Assembly: GCA_003290165.1 (NCBI GenBank)
Contig: QNQO01007595.1
Coordinates: forward strand, 124,001 to 188,000
DNA length: 64,000 nt
Source: Berberis thunbergii
Lineage: Eukaryota; Streptophyta; Magnoliopsida; Ranunculales; Berberidaceae
Reading direction: 5' to 3'
Position numbers and translations under genes: made by a program. Of this stretch, positions 23,660 to 34,500 are shown piece by piece. Numbering within the stretch: the stretch's first letter is position 1; the number at the start of each line of letters is the position of its first letter. The notes beneath the pieces are model-generated. The model saw nothing but the letters and a program-made list of their open reading frames with translations. It searched no databases and was not told the DNA's origin.

Positions 23660-25560
23660 GGTGGTTGCAAAATGTTCTGTCAGATGAGGAATTAGAAGGG
23701 TTTTTAGTATTTTCTGTTAGTATATTCTGTTAGTGGTTAGAAGATCTGTTAGTGATTAGAAGAGTGCTCTGTTAGAATGCAAATGCTCTGTTAGTTATTT
23801 TGCAAAGGCCTCTGTGAGGTATTAGTATAAATAGGAGAATGGCATAACATTGCATTCATTCATGAATTATATAAACAAATGTACATCTGAGCAAGTGCTC
23901 TTTAGGAGATCAAGGCATCTCGAACAATGATAGGGGCATAATTATGCTATTTTTAGTACCATATTTCTATATGTATTATTAGCTATTATTTGTTAATTAT
24001 GGTACTAATTGCTATTTTCATGTTTGTGTAGGTTTCCAATTAAAATACTTTAAAATAGAAGCAAATTGGCAATTTAGGAATACTAATTGCACAAGGACTT
24101 CACACAAGCAAGGAAACCACACCAACAAGGAAACCAGAGAAAGAAGAAAACAAGAATAAAAAGGGGACATACCTGGCTTGGAGAGAAAAAAAACGACCCA
24201 TCGAGCAATAGCATTGATCCACTGCCTCCATCATCTCCTTTTCTTCCCTGATAATCCTCGCACAAACCCTAGCCGCCATCATCCAACCACAACCCATCCT
24301 CGAAATCACATCCTCCATAGCCACCCATCGCCACCTCGCCAAACCCTAGCCACAATCTCTCTCCCTCGTCCTTCCCTCTTCATCCCTTCTTCCCATTCTC
24401 AGCCTCGTCATCCCCTTCTCATCAGACCTTATCGCGAAGAGGGAGGAACAGAAAGACTGGTGAAGCGATTGTGAAGGAGCAATTCGCGTGAGGAAGGAAG
24501 GAAGATATATAGCGTTATTCGCACCACAGTTCCATTCAGTACCACCCCGAATCAGTGTTTTGTTTTCATTTCTAAACATCTATTTCTCTTTATTTTAGTT
24601 TGATTATTGATTATGGATTACTGTTTGAACATAATTAATATGTCTAGCTAAACTCCTCTTAGTTAGGGGTGGATTCGAAGCCCCGAACATGTGTTTTATA
24701 AATTAGTTGAATTTAATCTTCCTTGTTATTAGTGATTGTGTTTTGCTTAACTGCTTTATAGAAAACTTTTCTTTGTATGTTTGTGAAGGTGGCCAACTTA
24801 GTAAGCATGCTAGAATTTGGGGCTAGAGTATAGGAGAGTTTCATTTAATTGTTATAATCCTGTATTCACAAGTAGTAAATACTAAGGAACGTTGGTAAGG
24901 TTAAGTCAAAACCTAGGCAAGAACAAGATGCTGATCATATTTGTGATTGCCTAGTCAGTGTTCATATTTTCCACAAAACTTAATGATTTTAGATTGCTAT
25001 TTAACTTGCGATTCCTGTTTAGATAGCATGATAAGAATAGTTTGAAAGCGACGCTTAGTTTAATTCAACGAACTTGGGGAAATAATAAGATTAATGCAGT
25101 GCGGTCACGGTTAGTCTTGAGCATTGTCTCTCACGAGTTAGCAAGTGCTTATTGAAGATTAATTTATAAGCATGTGTTTGGTGTGTGGAGATAAAACCCT
25201 TAGCTAATTTCTCATCTCTTTAGTTTATTATCTTTACATTAATTTTCGTAGTTATTTTCATAATTTAATTTAGAAAATCAAATCCCCTTTTATTTAATTA
25301 ATTAGGTTGTTAGTTGTCTTTTAATTATTATTAGTGTAATTAACAAGCCCTCTAATCCTCGGTCTAGAACGATCCCTACTTATTCTATACTACAAATCAC
25401 AAAGTAGGGTACTAAGTTGTGTGCTATTAAAATAGCGCATCAAACAACCTTCCTTATTTATTCATACTACATTGGATTTCTTTCTGTCAGAATAGAATCT
25501 TGTAATTACAATTTCAGTATCATCAATACAATCTCTACTTCAGCAATTGCTTGTGGAATC
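23660..25560 (+). mobile_element. Possible small copia-type LTR split by the solo LTR
   Basis: Flanks of the solo LTR look like one disrupted LTR. The left flank has TGTTCTGTCAGATGAGG, repeated TCTGTTAG motifs and a TATA box GTATAAATAGG near 23825, followed by GAGCAAGTGCTC. The right flank (25448-25560) has TTTCAGTATCATCAATACAATC. Borders and target duplication are not certain. Confidence 0.35.
23928..25442. mobile_element. Solo LTR, Athila/Tat-type, with AACAA target duplication
   Basis: A 1515-bp segment starts TGATAGGGGCATAATTATGC and ends AAAATAGCGCATCA. It is flanked by perfect 5-bp repeats AACAA (23923-23927 and 25443-25447). No primer-binding site or internal region follows, so it is a solo LTR left by recombination. 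A related LTR ends at 62878 with the same CTAGTAAAATAGCGCATCA-type end and shared internal blocks (GTAAGCATGCTAG, ATAGGAGAGTTTCA). Confidence 0.8.
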
Positions 25561-26423
25561 TCTAAGCTTTCTTTCTTTCTGTCAGAACTTTAGAAATTTT
25601 TGTGAATTTGTTTTTCTTTACTTAGAAAGGGGTAGGAAGAAGAAAACCAACAAGAAAATGGCCCTTCAGGATTAAATGTTAATTTTGATCTGAAGGGGAT
25701 AAAGTTGTATTTGTATGATTAGGATTTTAAATGTCAATTTTAATCAGAATTGGATGGATTTGTATTTATTCACCTAGTCTGCACAGCGAATGGTTTATCA
25801 TCGCCAGATAGACATGTACTTACCATGTGGACGACATGAGCTTTATTGTGAGGATTGAGATCTTCACTGCACAGGGTTGTAGATAGTTGTGAACGCTGAG
25901 CTTTCAGCAGTCATCCTTCAACATATTCACAGCAATGTATATAGCCCAATATTACTACATATCTCAAAAATTGCACGAAAAGTCACAATTTCACAAAAAA
26001 CATTTTGAAGTAATTCACTGTTTAAGGAATTGCTGCAGGGTTTTACCAAAAATTATAAATCACATCCAATTAAGTATTAATAGTAAGCTTTTTCATTACT
26101 TAATAACAAACTTAACTTGTAAGATTGGTACCTGCACAGACTACCTATCATGTATTCAACATACTCCCCATATGAACAAATTACATTTGGAGAAAAGAAA
26201 ACTTTTGCAAGGGTGCATTTGGAGACAAATGCCGCAACACCCATGCATTAGCATGCACAACTGGAACTGAATTGCAAGCACTGCTAATTTGGAGACAAAT
26301 GCCACATATCGATTTGTGTCTGAGTTCGTCGAAGATTTTGATATAGGCTTGAGACCTTGTAACTGAGAAGTCTTCAATAAATGGGGGGATTGCAAAATGT
26401 AGGCTTGATCTTTTATGTCTGGT

Positions 26424-26588
26424 CAGAAACATGCTTATCCAAGAATGCTTTGGCAATTTACTGAAACTTACGTTTAATGCACCAGCTGAAACATATCTCT
26501 TGATGACTTCAATTACTTCAGGTTGTAATATCTCTTCCTTAGTTGCAGGGTTGCAGAGGTAATAGAGAGCTCCAAGAGCATAATTCAC
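26424..26588 (-). pseudogene. ARMC7-like armadillo-repeat protein, 3' exon fragment
   Basis: The minus strand reads MNYALGALYYLCNPATKEE followed by an EVIEVIKRYVSAGA-type helix and NVSFSKL. This resembles the end of plant armadillo-repeat proteins of the ARMC7 type. A frameshift after SKLPK destroys the expected ending. Only one exon is recognisable, inside MULE B between the transposase remnant and nested LTRs. Identification is from memory of the family pattern. Confidence 0.45.
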
Positions 26589-26653
26589 ATGGTAATCAAG
26601 TTCACAGTCAAGTCACCACAGAAATCTCAACACTCAAACTTTGTAACCAATCA

Positions 26654-26776
26654 CTGACAGAATTCTTAGAAATGCAATCACTGGCCTCTATAGCAATAGC
26701 AATTCTTAGAAATGCAATCACTGACAGAATTGTTAGAAATGCAATCAATGGCCTCTATAGCACTAGCAATTCTTAG
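26654..26776. repeat. 67-bp tandem duplication
   Basis: CTGACAGAATTCTTAGAAAT starting at 26654 is repeated at 26721. Each copy continues through GCAATCA, TGGCCTCTATAGCA and TAGCAATTCTTAG. The copies differ at a few bases. Confidence 0.85.
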
Positions 26777-26843
26777 CAATAACAATTCTTATAGAATTCA
26801 ATCACTGAATACACATTCAAAGATAAAAGAAAGAATTCAATTC

Positions 26844-27694
26844 TTACAGACTTGACATGAATAGAATCTTAGCCTTAACAGGAGTAATAAACGGTCTTAA
26901 AATGATAATCTCAGGCTTTATTCCCCAATCTGAATAAACAATTTTCACCTTCGTATGAGCCCTCCTAACATCTTTCCTCCACCTCCTTGTAAGCTGCCCT
27001 GCTCCATGCGTAAACCCAAGATACATTTCTCAACCTACCTTCATCATCCAAATCCATCATATAAAAGAAATCAATATTATTAGCTTGCATTCTTTGGAAG
27101 TAGTTATGAAGAGCCATCGCATCCCCCTCACCAAGTCTCAACTTCCTCACTTTGTCCAAATAATTGTAACAGTCTTTTTGGGAAAAAGGCAACATTTCAT
27201 GCCCACCAACTTCAACGACACATGATGAATAACTCTTATTTGGTCTAATACCCGCCCTATCATTATATTCAAGCTTCTTCTTGACATACGAGCTCATAGA
27301 TCTGTTCTTTCGATAAAATTCGATTTACTAGGGCTTAACGCGTGATTGTGATCAAGTGTAACTCTTTTCACTGAAACTGTTCCATCAACCTGTATATGAC
27401 CTCTAATCTTAGCCTTACAACCACATTTGGTCGACGAACGCAGTCCCAAAACATTTTTCCATCACCTCTTTGCTTCCCAGCCCGACCACATGAAAGCTGA
27501 ATGAACGTAGATTTTCCATCACCATCTTTTTCAGTAGTCATTATTTTCACTGGAAATCCCTTTCTATTAGCATATTCATGATAATATTGTTGGAACTCGT
27601 CAAGGTTGACGAATTCCAACCCATCTTTAGGTTCCCTCACCTCTTCTACATTTTCTTCCACCAACATACAATCATTATCTTCTACACTATCCAT
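26844..27694 (-). pseudogene. FAR1/FHY3-like MULE transposase, internally deleted (MULE B)
   Basis: A splice-acceptor-like ATTACAG precedes GA-ATG at 27694. The protein starts MDSVEDNDCM and continues with a FAR1-type DNA-binding domain: EFQQYYHEYANRKGFPVKI, a Cys-Gly-Cys region and a TLDHNH motif. After a frameshift comes the linker MSSYVKKKLEYNDR to YFQRMQANNIDFFYMMDLDD. At WSRAAYK the sequence jumps directly to the far C-terminal RWRKDVRRAHTKVKIVY, which in MULE C lies about 1 kb further on. The whole DDE catalytic core and SWIM zinc finger are lost (junction near 26990). Known relatives are Jittery-type transposases and the domesticated FAR1/FHY3 regulators. Confidence 0.85.
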
Positions 27695-27885
27695 TCCTGT
27701 AATGTTTGTTTATAAATTATCAGCCAATGAAGTGCATAACAAGGTCATAAAAGAAGGTGATCTAGAACACACAAATAAACAAAGGATGTGATCTCACTAT
27801 AAAATTTTTCATTTCATCAGAAGGGAGAATCTAATTAACATCAAAAATTTATTTGTTATAAACTATAACTAATAAAACAAGATTT

Positions 27886-29819
27886 TTGCAGACATTTCTT
27901 TAAACTATTTAAGCGAACGGTGCTGATACTTGGTGTCAGCTAGTATAACGAGATGTTCGTGCAGGAACAGTTCTTAGAAAGTTTTGAAAGAAAAGAAGAA
28001 GAAGATAAACAATAATTCATGTTTTAGCCCATGTGCTCCAACAAAACAATACTAATCAAAGCCTTAATTTTATTTTCATTATAACAACAACAATGGTTAA
28101 TCACAGAGAGATGATAAGCAGTATGATATGCATAAATCAAAACAGAAATGAAATACAAAACATAGAATCAATACATAGATTCTATCTTTGATCTGTTAGA
28201 ACGAACGGTGCCGATACTAGGGTTCAGCTAATATAACGAGATGTTCAATTAATAACAGATTTTGGATAGTCAGAGATAGAGAAAAGATGTTATTTATTTA
28301 ATATGTACAAGAAATACAGAAAGATGAAAGCTTAAGAACAGAAGGAAAGACTTACAACTATTGCAGACATTTCTTTACACTATTCAAGCGAACAGTGCCG
28401 ATACTAGGTGTGAGCTAGTATAACAAGATGTTCATGCAGGAACAGTTCTTAGAAAGTTTTGAAAGAAAAGAAGATAAACAATAATGCATGCTTTATATAT
28501 TGAAAATAAGAAATTACAGAGGAAAGACTTAGGAGATAGAGATAGAAACTTACAAGTAGAGAGGAAAGCTTTAAAGGGTTACATAGGAAAATTTACAGAT
28601 GATAAACTAAGGGGAAGAGACTGGTTCTATGAAATACAGTGAACTCTTTCACCTATTTGACAAAATTTATACAGTTACCAACATTATAGCAGCAATTGCA
28701 AACATCACAAACCATCAAATTATGAGTATAACCTTAGCATATAACCATTAATTAGAAAACCAACACCTCATGTATTCCAAACAATGTTAACGTTTCACAT
28801 ATTACTCCATTTTTTCAGTCCCCTTCCATTCCTTATAAATTGAATAGAATGTGAAGACAATTTTGACTGTGGATTGATTATAACTGTGGTAAAATTTTTT
28901 TTGGATATGAACACTAAAATTAAAAAAAAAACCATTTTTGAAGAATTATTTCACAGTTTTGAATATCAACACTGAAATTTAAAAAAAAACATTTCTGAAT
29001 TGACTAATTCTGAATTAAAAAAATTCTAAATTTTGGATATGAACACTGAAATTCGACAGGTAGAATTTTTTCAGTCCCATTTTTTCATTTCCTCGCCCAT
29101 TGACAAAAAATCCAAACACAATTCATCATAAAAAAAACCCACAATTCAATCAGATATGAACACTGAAATGAAAAAAAAATCTACAAACTATTTCTTAAGA
29201 AATTTCGGAAACCATAGATCTAAAATAAGAGGAGCAAATTTTTTTTTTGAAGCTCTTCGGCTGAAGACGAAACGAAGAGAAGAAGAAAGGGAGCCCGAAA
29301 TCTTACCTCTGCATCCGAGCGATGAAAACCAGATTGCCCACCAACTTCTTGTTCGAAACCAAAAACCTAAAACACCCAAGTAAAAGCAAAATCAAAATCC
29401 AAAAACTAAAAACCTAAAACCTAAAATAAGAGGGAAAATCAAGGGCCAAGTTTACCTTTTGCGAGAGGAAAGGGACGAGGGAGACCTTCTTCTCTTCTCC
29501 TTCTTTCCTTATTCTTCTCTGATTTTCGTTTCACCTTCTCTTCTCCTTCATTTCAATCAATGACGATGGAGAGGGAGAGCTCTGTGTCGAGATGGAAAAT
29601 GGGGAGAGGGAAAGGGAGCTTCGTCTCTACGTGAGCCAAAATGGGGAGAGGGAGAGGGAGCTTCGTCTCTGCGTGCGCCAAAATGGAGAGGGGGAGAGGG
29701 AATGAGGAAATGGGGAGAAAAAAGGTTTTGATTCCCTCCTTCTTCTCCCCCAAATTTTGGATTTCCCCTGCCTTTTTTTTTTTTAACCACGTCAGCTCTG
29801 CACGTGCTCGCCACCCTCC
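27886..29819 (-). repeat. MULE B right terminal inverted repeat
   Basis: Partner of the left arm. It is longer because of an extra block near 28360-28500 that repeats GCAGACATTTCTTTA...ACAGTTCTTAGAAAG from 27886-28010. CACGTG is at 29801-29806. An additional GGGGAGAGGGA tandem lies near 29600-29700. Confidence 0.85.
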
Positions 29820-30015
29820 CTCACCCATTTCCTCGCCCACTTCCTCGACAGGTAGAATTTCTAAAAAAAACAGACTATTATGTGGTGTTTTGCTTTGTAC
29901 TGGACTACCATTGGTGTGTTATGAGAAAGAGATATGATTGTATGCTCGTGTTGCTTCCCAATATCATCCATCGCCCATATTTATGTTTTGGACTTAATTT
30001 GTGCAGAAATTTCAT

Positions 30016-30120
30016 AGAGCGAGGGATACCCATCCTCTTCGAGATGAGCGCATCGCCATCAAGATGCACGTTGTTGTTCATCTCAAGGAGGATGGGTGGT
30101 TACACCCGTCTCTCGCTCCC
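30016..30120. repeat. Short foldback element related to the 13.4-kb MITE
   Basis: AGAGCGAGGGATACCCATCC at the left pairs with GGATGGGTGGTTACACCCGTCTCTCGCTCC at the right (loop near CGCATCGCCATC). The arms share TTCGAGATG and GCGAGGG motifs with the foldback element at 13427-13757. Confidence 0.5.
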
Positions 30121-30725
30121 TAGAAGGGCTCTAATTTGTGTTATCTTATGTACTTCCAAAAAGTTTTATGCTTCTTATTAAAAAAAATAAAAACGTTACT
30201 TATTTTTTAGCAAAATTATCTTGAAAATAAAATAGCAAGTTTTGTAGTCTCTCTCACAAGTTTCTTTGGAAATCTTACAATTCGGGGTTTTAGGTTTTAT
30301 GGATCAAGGAGTTTTCTACTCTTTGGTATGGATTTGAATGAATTTGATGGTTTTGAAGATTTCTACTTCAAGTTTTTTTTGGTCATTATTTGGGGCTCTT
30401 TATTCAATTGGTATGCATAATTTTGTATTGGGTGAATTGTTTGGAGCATTTTGAGAAATTGAAAAACATGGTGTAAAAATTAATTAGCAGATAAATAAAC
30501 TTTATATTACTTAAATTTATTCTCTCAAACATTGATTAATTATACTTAATTCCCTAATATAATTTATTTAAAATTTTCAAATTATATATAAGCTATCAAT
30601 ATGCACTTAAAATAGTGAAAGTGTAATATTCAGCCACAATATTTTACTCCTAATATTTAAATGTTTACTTATCATAAAATTTTATGTTAAAATAAAAAAT
30701 ATATATATATATATATTGAATATAC

Positions 30726-30752
30726 GCGCACATAGTGCGCTTCCACCCCTAG
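30726..30752 (+). other. Helitron 3' terminus (hairpin plus CTAG)
   Basis: GCGCACATAGTGCGC forms a stem of six perfect pairs. Eight bases later comes CTAG, then T. This matches the known 3' end of plant Helitrons, in which a short GC-rich hairpin lies about 10-12 nt before CTRR. Confidence 0.75.
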
Positions 30753-31020
30753 TTTTCTTAAAAGGGCATTGGCTTAGAAGGACTATTTGGGCTTTATTGC
30801 TAGTTAGCTTGGTAGTTTACACGCTATTAATAAACAACTCAGTTGAGGAGGAAGTAGTGAGTCAGCAAAACACAATTGATGTCAATGAAGAAGGCATTTC
30901 TAATTCCAAATACAAATTACAAACAAAAAAAATGCTAATAATAAATAAAGTTTTCAATAAAGGGCATGATTTTGACAAATAAAAATCAAAAGGGAGTATA
31001 CAATATAGCACATTAGCACT

Positions 31021-31500
31021 TGTCAGGACTAGTACCATTGGTTAGGGAAATCAAGGTTCAGAGGCCTTTCAAGACTTTCCTAATGGTCTCAAAACTCAAT
31101 GTTCCCTTTTGAAAAGTGCCCAAATGCTTAGCATCTATAATATAGGGGGAAGGTTTGAGCTCTTGACTGTGAGGATGTGTTGCCTCCATTGCATAGTCGG
31201 GCCAGACTGTACCGCTAGCATTTTTATTGTTTTCTTTGCATTGCTTTTCAACTTCAACCTTGTATTTTCCTCGATCGATAGCATCGAACTAGTCTTGAGC
31301 AACGTCCTTCCAAACGTTCCTCCCCATTGTAATCTATTGAATGTGAATGAGAGCTTTTACTGACTATTGTGCATTGTTATATTGTCTACAGATTGATATT
31401 GTGCATTCTCAAGTTAATATTTGTGCCCGTCAAAGTAACTACTCATAGGCTTACTAGTGAATTGGATAGCTAGTGCCGCACGGATTACTAATCCGTGACA
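31021..31500 (+). repeat. 5' LTR of the chromovirus
   Basis: 480 bp, TGTCAGG...CGTGACA, preceded by GCACT. A short open frame inside it is duplicated in the 3' LTR and has no known domain. Confidence 0.95.
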
Positions 31501-31502
31501 GT

Positions 31503-31520
31503 TGGTATCAGAGCCAGAGC
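31503..31520 (+). other. Retrotransposon primer-binding site
   Basis: TGGTATCAGAGCCAGAGC begins two bases after the 5' LTR and is complementary to the 3' end of plant initiator tRNA-Met, the usual primer for this class. Confidence 0.9.
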
Positions 31521-31527
31521 TTGTTGA

Positions 31528-34500
31528 ATGCAAACCAGGATGCAGGAAATAAATGAGCGCCTTAGCGCTATGGAGGAACGACAGGCCAGTCGAATGCATA
31601 GAGTGGAAAGCAGAATGGACCAGTTGAACACTTTGGGAGAACAGATTAGTCGGTTGGATGGACTCTTTTCATTGGCAGACAGAGTGGATTCACTGGCTGA
31701 GCACGTTGATAACTTAGAGGGACGAACAGTCGCAATGGAAGAGTCGCCTCACCCCACAGCTCAGGTGATGAGTGACTTCCAATTACAGTGGGAGGACTTA
31801 TTTGCAAGGGTTGACTTGCTAACTAAGGCCACAGGGACGACTGATCACCCTAGGATGAAAGTACCCGAGCCAAAGTCATATGCTGGGGCATGAGATGGGA
31901 AGGAGTTAGAGAACTTCTTGTTTGATCTGGAGCAGTATTTTCGCGCGGTGAACCCCGAATCAGAAGAAGCCAAGGTTACCATGGCGACCATGTACTTAGC
32001 AGGTGATGCAAAACTATGGTGGAGAACCAAATATGCAGATATAGAAGAAGGTCGCATCCTTATTAGAACTTGGGCAGACCTCAAGAAGGAACTCAAAAAT
32101 CAATTCTTGCCTGAGAACACTGATTTCTTAGCAAGGAGGAAGCTCCACACCATCAAACAGACAGGCAATATTCGAGACTATGTCCGACAATTCTCAACTT
32201 GCTTGCTATATATTCGAGACATGTCTGAGAAGGAAAAAGTTTTCTGTTTCATGGAACAAGCTCAGCCGCTTCTACAAGCAGAATTGCAAAGGCAGAAGGT
32301 GACAGATATTACAAGTGCTATTGCGGCAGCAAAAAGGTTTAGTGATTATATGCCCATGACTGGATCCACTTCGCTCAATGACTCCCCAGACAGAACTGGT
32401 AGTGCCAATTCAAGCTCAGGGTTGAATGCTCGCTCACCTCACCAAAACTGGGGAAACTCAAGTCAGAATTGATGAAACTATAATTCTCGGCCGTCCAACC
32501 AGAATTGGAGTTCCAACAAAAATTGGAATGCCAGCTCTAGCAACTCAAATTACAACAACAAAGGATGGCAAAACTACTCTGGGCAGTGGAGACCATCTGC
32601 CCCTGCCCCATGCATTCTTTGCAATAGCAGAGATCACCCAACAGGCAAATGTCCATCCAAACCAGCTCTACACTCATTAATGTCCTTGCTTCAAGCAGAA
32701 CCTTCTAACCCGACCGCATCGAGCTCGAACCCCACCAACAGTGAGACCTCCCAAATGGGAGCTCTACGGAAGCTCAATGCTGTCAAAGGAGAAATGTATG
32801 AGCACCCACACAAGAAGGCTTTACAATACATCGACATCACTATCAATGGGTTCCCTTCCCAAGCATTGTTGGATTTCGGAGCGACTGACAATTTTATTGC
32901 CCAAGATGAAGCTAGACGTGTGGGTCTGAACTTAGAAAGAGATGTGGGTAAGTTGAAAGCTGTCAACTCTGAGGCAATCTCTATTAATGGTATGGCTAGA
33001 GCTGTGCCACTACAGGTTGGTCCATGGGAAGGAAGATCAAACTTCTTGGTCGTTCCACTTGATGATTTTAAGGTGATTCTTGGCCAAGAATTCTTCCGAG
33101 GAACTGCAGCAGGACCATTACCTTTCATGGACTCCTTGGAGTTTTTCGGACCCAGACTACGCATTGTACCAACCTCAATTCGACCAACAACTCATGATAG
33201 AATATTGTCGGCGCTCCAAGTAAAGAGGGGCTTGGCCAAAGGAGAAGATACATACTTAGCTGTGGCAAAGCTAGAGAAGGAAGATGATACTAGCAAAATC
33301 CCTGAGGAAGTTGCCCAAGTTATTGCTAAATTCAGCGAAGTCATGCCGAATGAATTGCCAAAGAATCTACCTCCCAGAAGGCTCATTGATCACGAAATTG
33401 AGTTAGTCCCTGGTGCCAAGCCACCCGCACGTAGTCCATATCGCATGAGCCCTCCAGAGCTGACCGAATTGAGAACACAACTAGATGGCTTGTTGGAGTC
33501 AGGATTCATTCGGCCCTCTAAACAACCTTATGGGGCACCTGTTCTTTTTCAGTGGAATTATGATGGAAGTCTTCGCCTTTGTGTTGATTATAGAGCCTTG
33601 AACAAAGTCACTATAAAGAACAAATACCCGCTGCCGCTCATTGCGAACTTATTCGACCAACTTGGATCCGCCAGATACTTCACAAAACTCGACTTGAGAT
33701 TATGTTACCATCAGGTCCGCATTGCTGCTGGTGACGAACCCAAAACTGCTTGTTCTACTAGATATGGGTCATATGAGTTCTTAGTATGCCCTTCGGCTTG
33801 ACCAATGCTCCAGCTACATTTTGCACCCTTATGAATTGCCTGTTCCGTCACCTTCTGGACAAGTCTATGGTTGTCTATCTTGACGACATTGTGGTTTACA
33901 GTGGGACTATAGAAGAACACCTACATCATTGCGAGAAGTATTCCAAATCCTTAAGGATAATCATCTCTTTGTCAAGCAGAAAAAGTGCTCATTCGGCCAG
34001 ACCCAGATCAATTTCTTGGGTCATGTTATTGGCAATGGCAAGATTCGGATGGACATGGAGAAAGTCAAGGCAATCCATGATTGGAACTCTCCTAAGAACG
34101 TGTCTCAACTACGTTCTTTCCTTGGACTCGCAAACTATTATCGTCGCTTCATAAGGGACTACTCTAAAAGAGTTGTTGCCCTGACAAATTTGTTGAAACA
34201 AGACCGAACATGGGAATGGGATAGGCAGTGTGAAGCTTCATTCCAAGACTTGAAATCGACCGTGATGAAAGATCCAGTATTGGCCTTGCCAGACATCACC
34301 AAGCCCTTTGAAGTACAAACAGATGCATCTGATTATGCCTTAGAGGAGTTTTACTTCAAGATGGTCACCCGGTAGCATATGAGAGTCAAAAGTTGAATGA
34401 TACAGAGTCTCGTTACTCAGCTCAGGAAAAGGAATTGCTAGCCATTGTACATTGTTTACGGGTGTGGAGACACTACCTCTTGGGATCTCAAGTTCTTGTT

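Larger units (their letters stand above)
19820..29819. mobile_element. MULE B: ~10-kb Mutator-like element with FAR1-like and viroplasmin-TM genes
   Basis: Arms 19820-21480 and 27886-29819 are reverse complements. The outermost shared sequence is GGAGGGYGGCGAGCACGTGC. Inside, a FAR1-like transposase remnant reads leftward (27694-26844) and a viroplasmin-TM gene reads rightward (21963-22340), so the two converge. Fragments of an ARMC7-like gene and possibly a PHD-finger gene, plus nested LTRs, fill the centre. The transposase has lost its catalytic core, so the copy is non-autonomous. I could not find a 9-bp target-site duplication. The right flank repeats TTCCTCGCCCA motifs also present subterminally, so the right border may extend to about 29850. 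Confidence 0.8.
18734..30752 (+). mobile_element. Candidate Helitron enclosing MULE B
   Basis: The right end has the plant Helitron 3' signature: a perfect 6-bp hairpin GCGCAC-ATA-GTGCGC (30726-30740), eight spacer bases, then CTAG (30749-30752) followed by T. A left end of the A|TC type exists at 18733-18735. It is followed by a TA-rich run and GTATGCCCCGTGCC, a motif echoed at 1450-1480. The left border is a guess because TC is trivial to find, and no Rep/helicase gene is present. If right, MULE B inserted into this Helitron. Confidence 0.4.

Noticed and set aside
31109..31363. 84-codon frame present twice (also 36246-36500)
   Set aside because: It lies wholly inside both LTRs, which explains the duplication.
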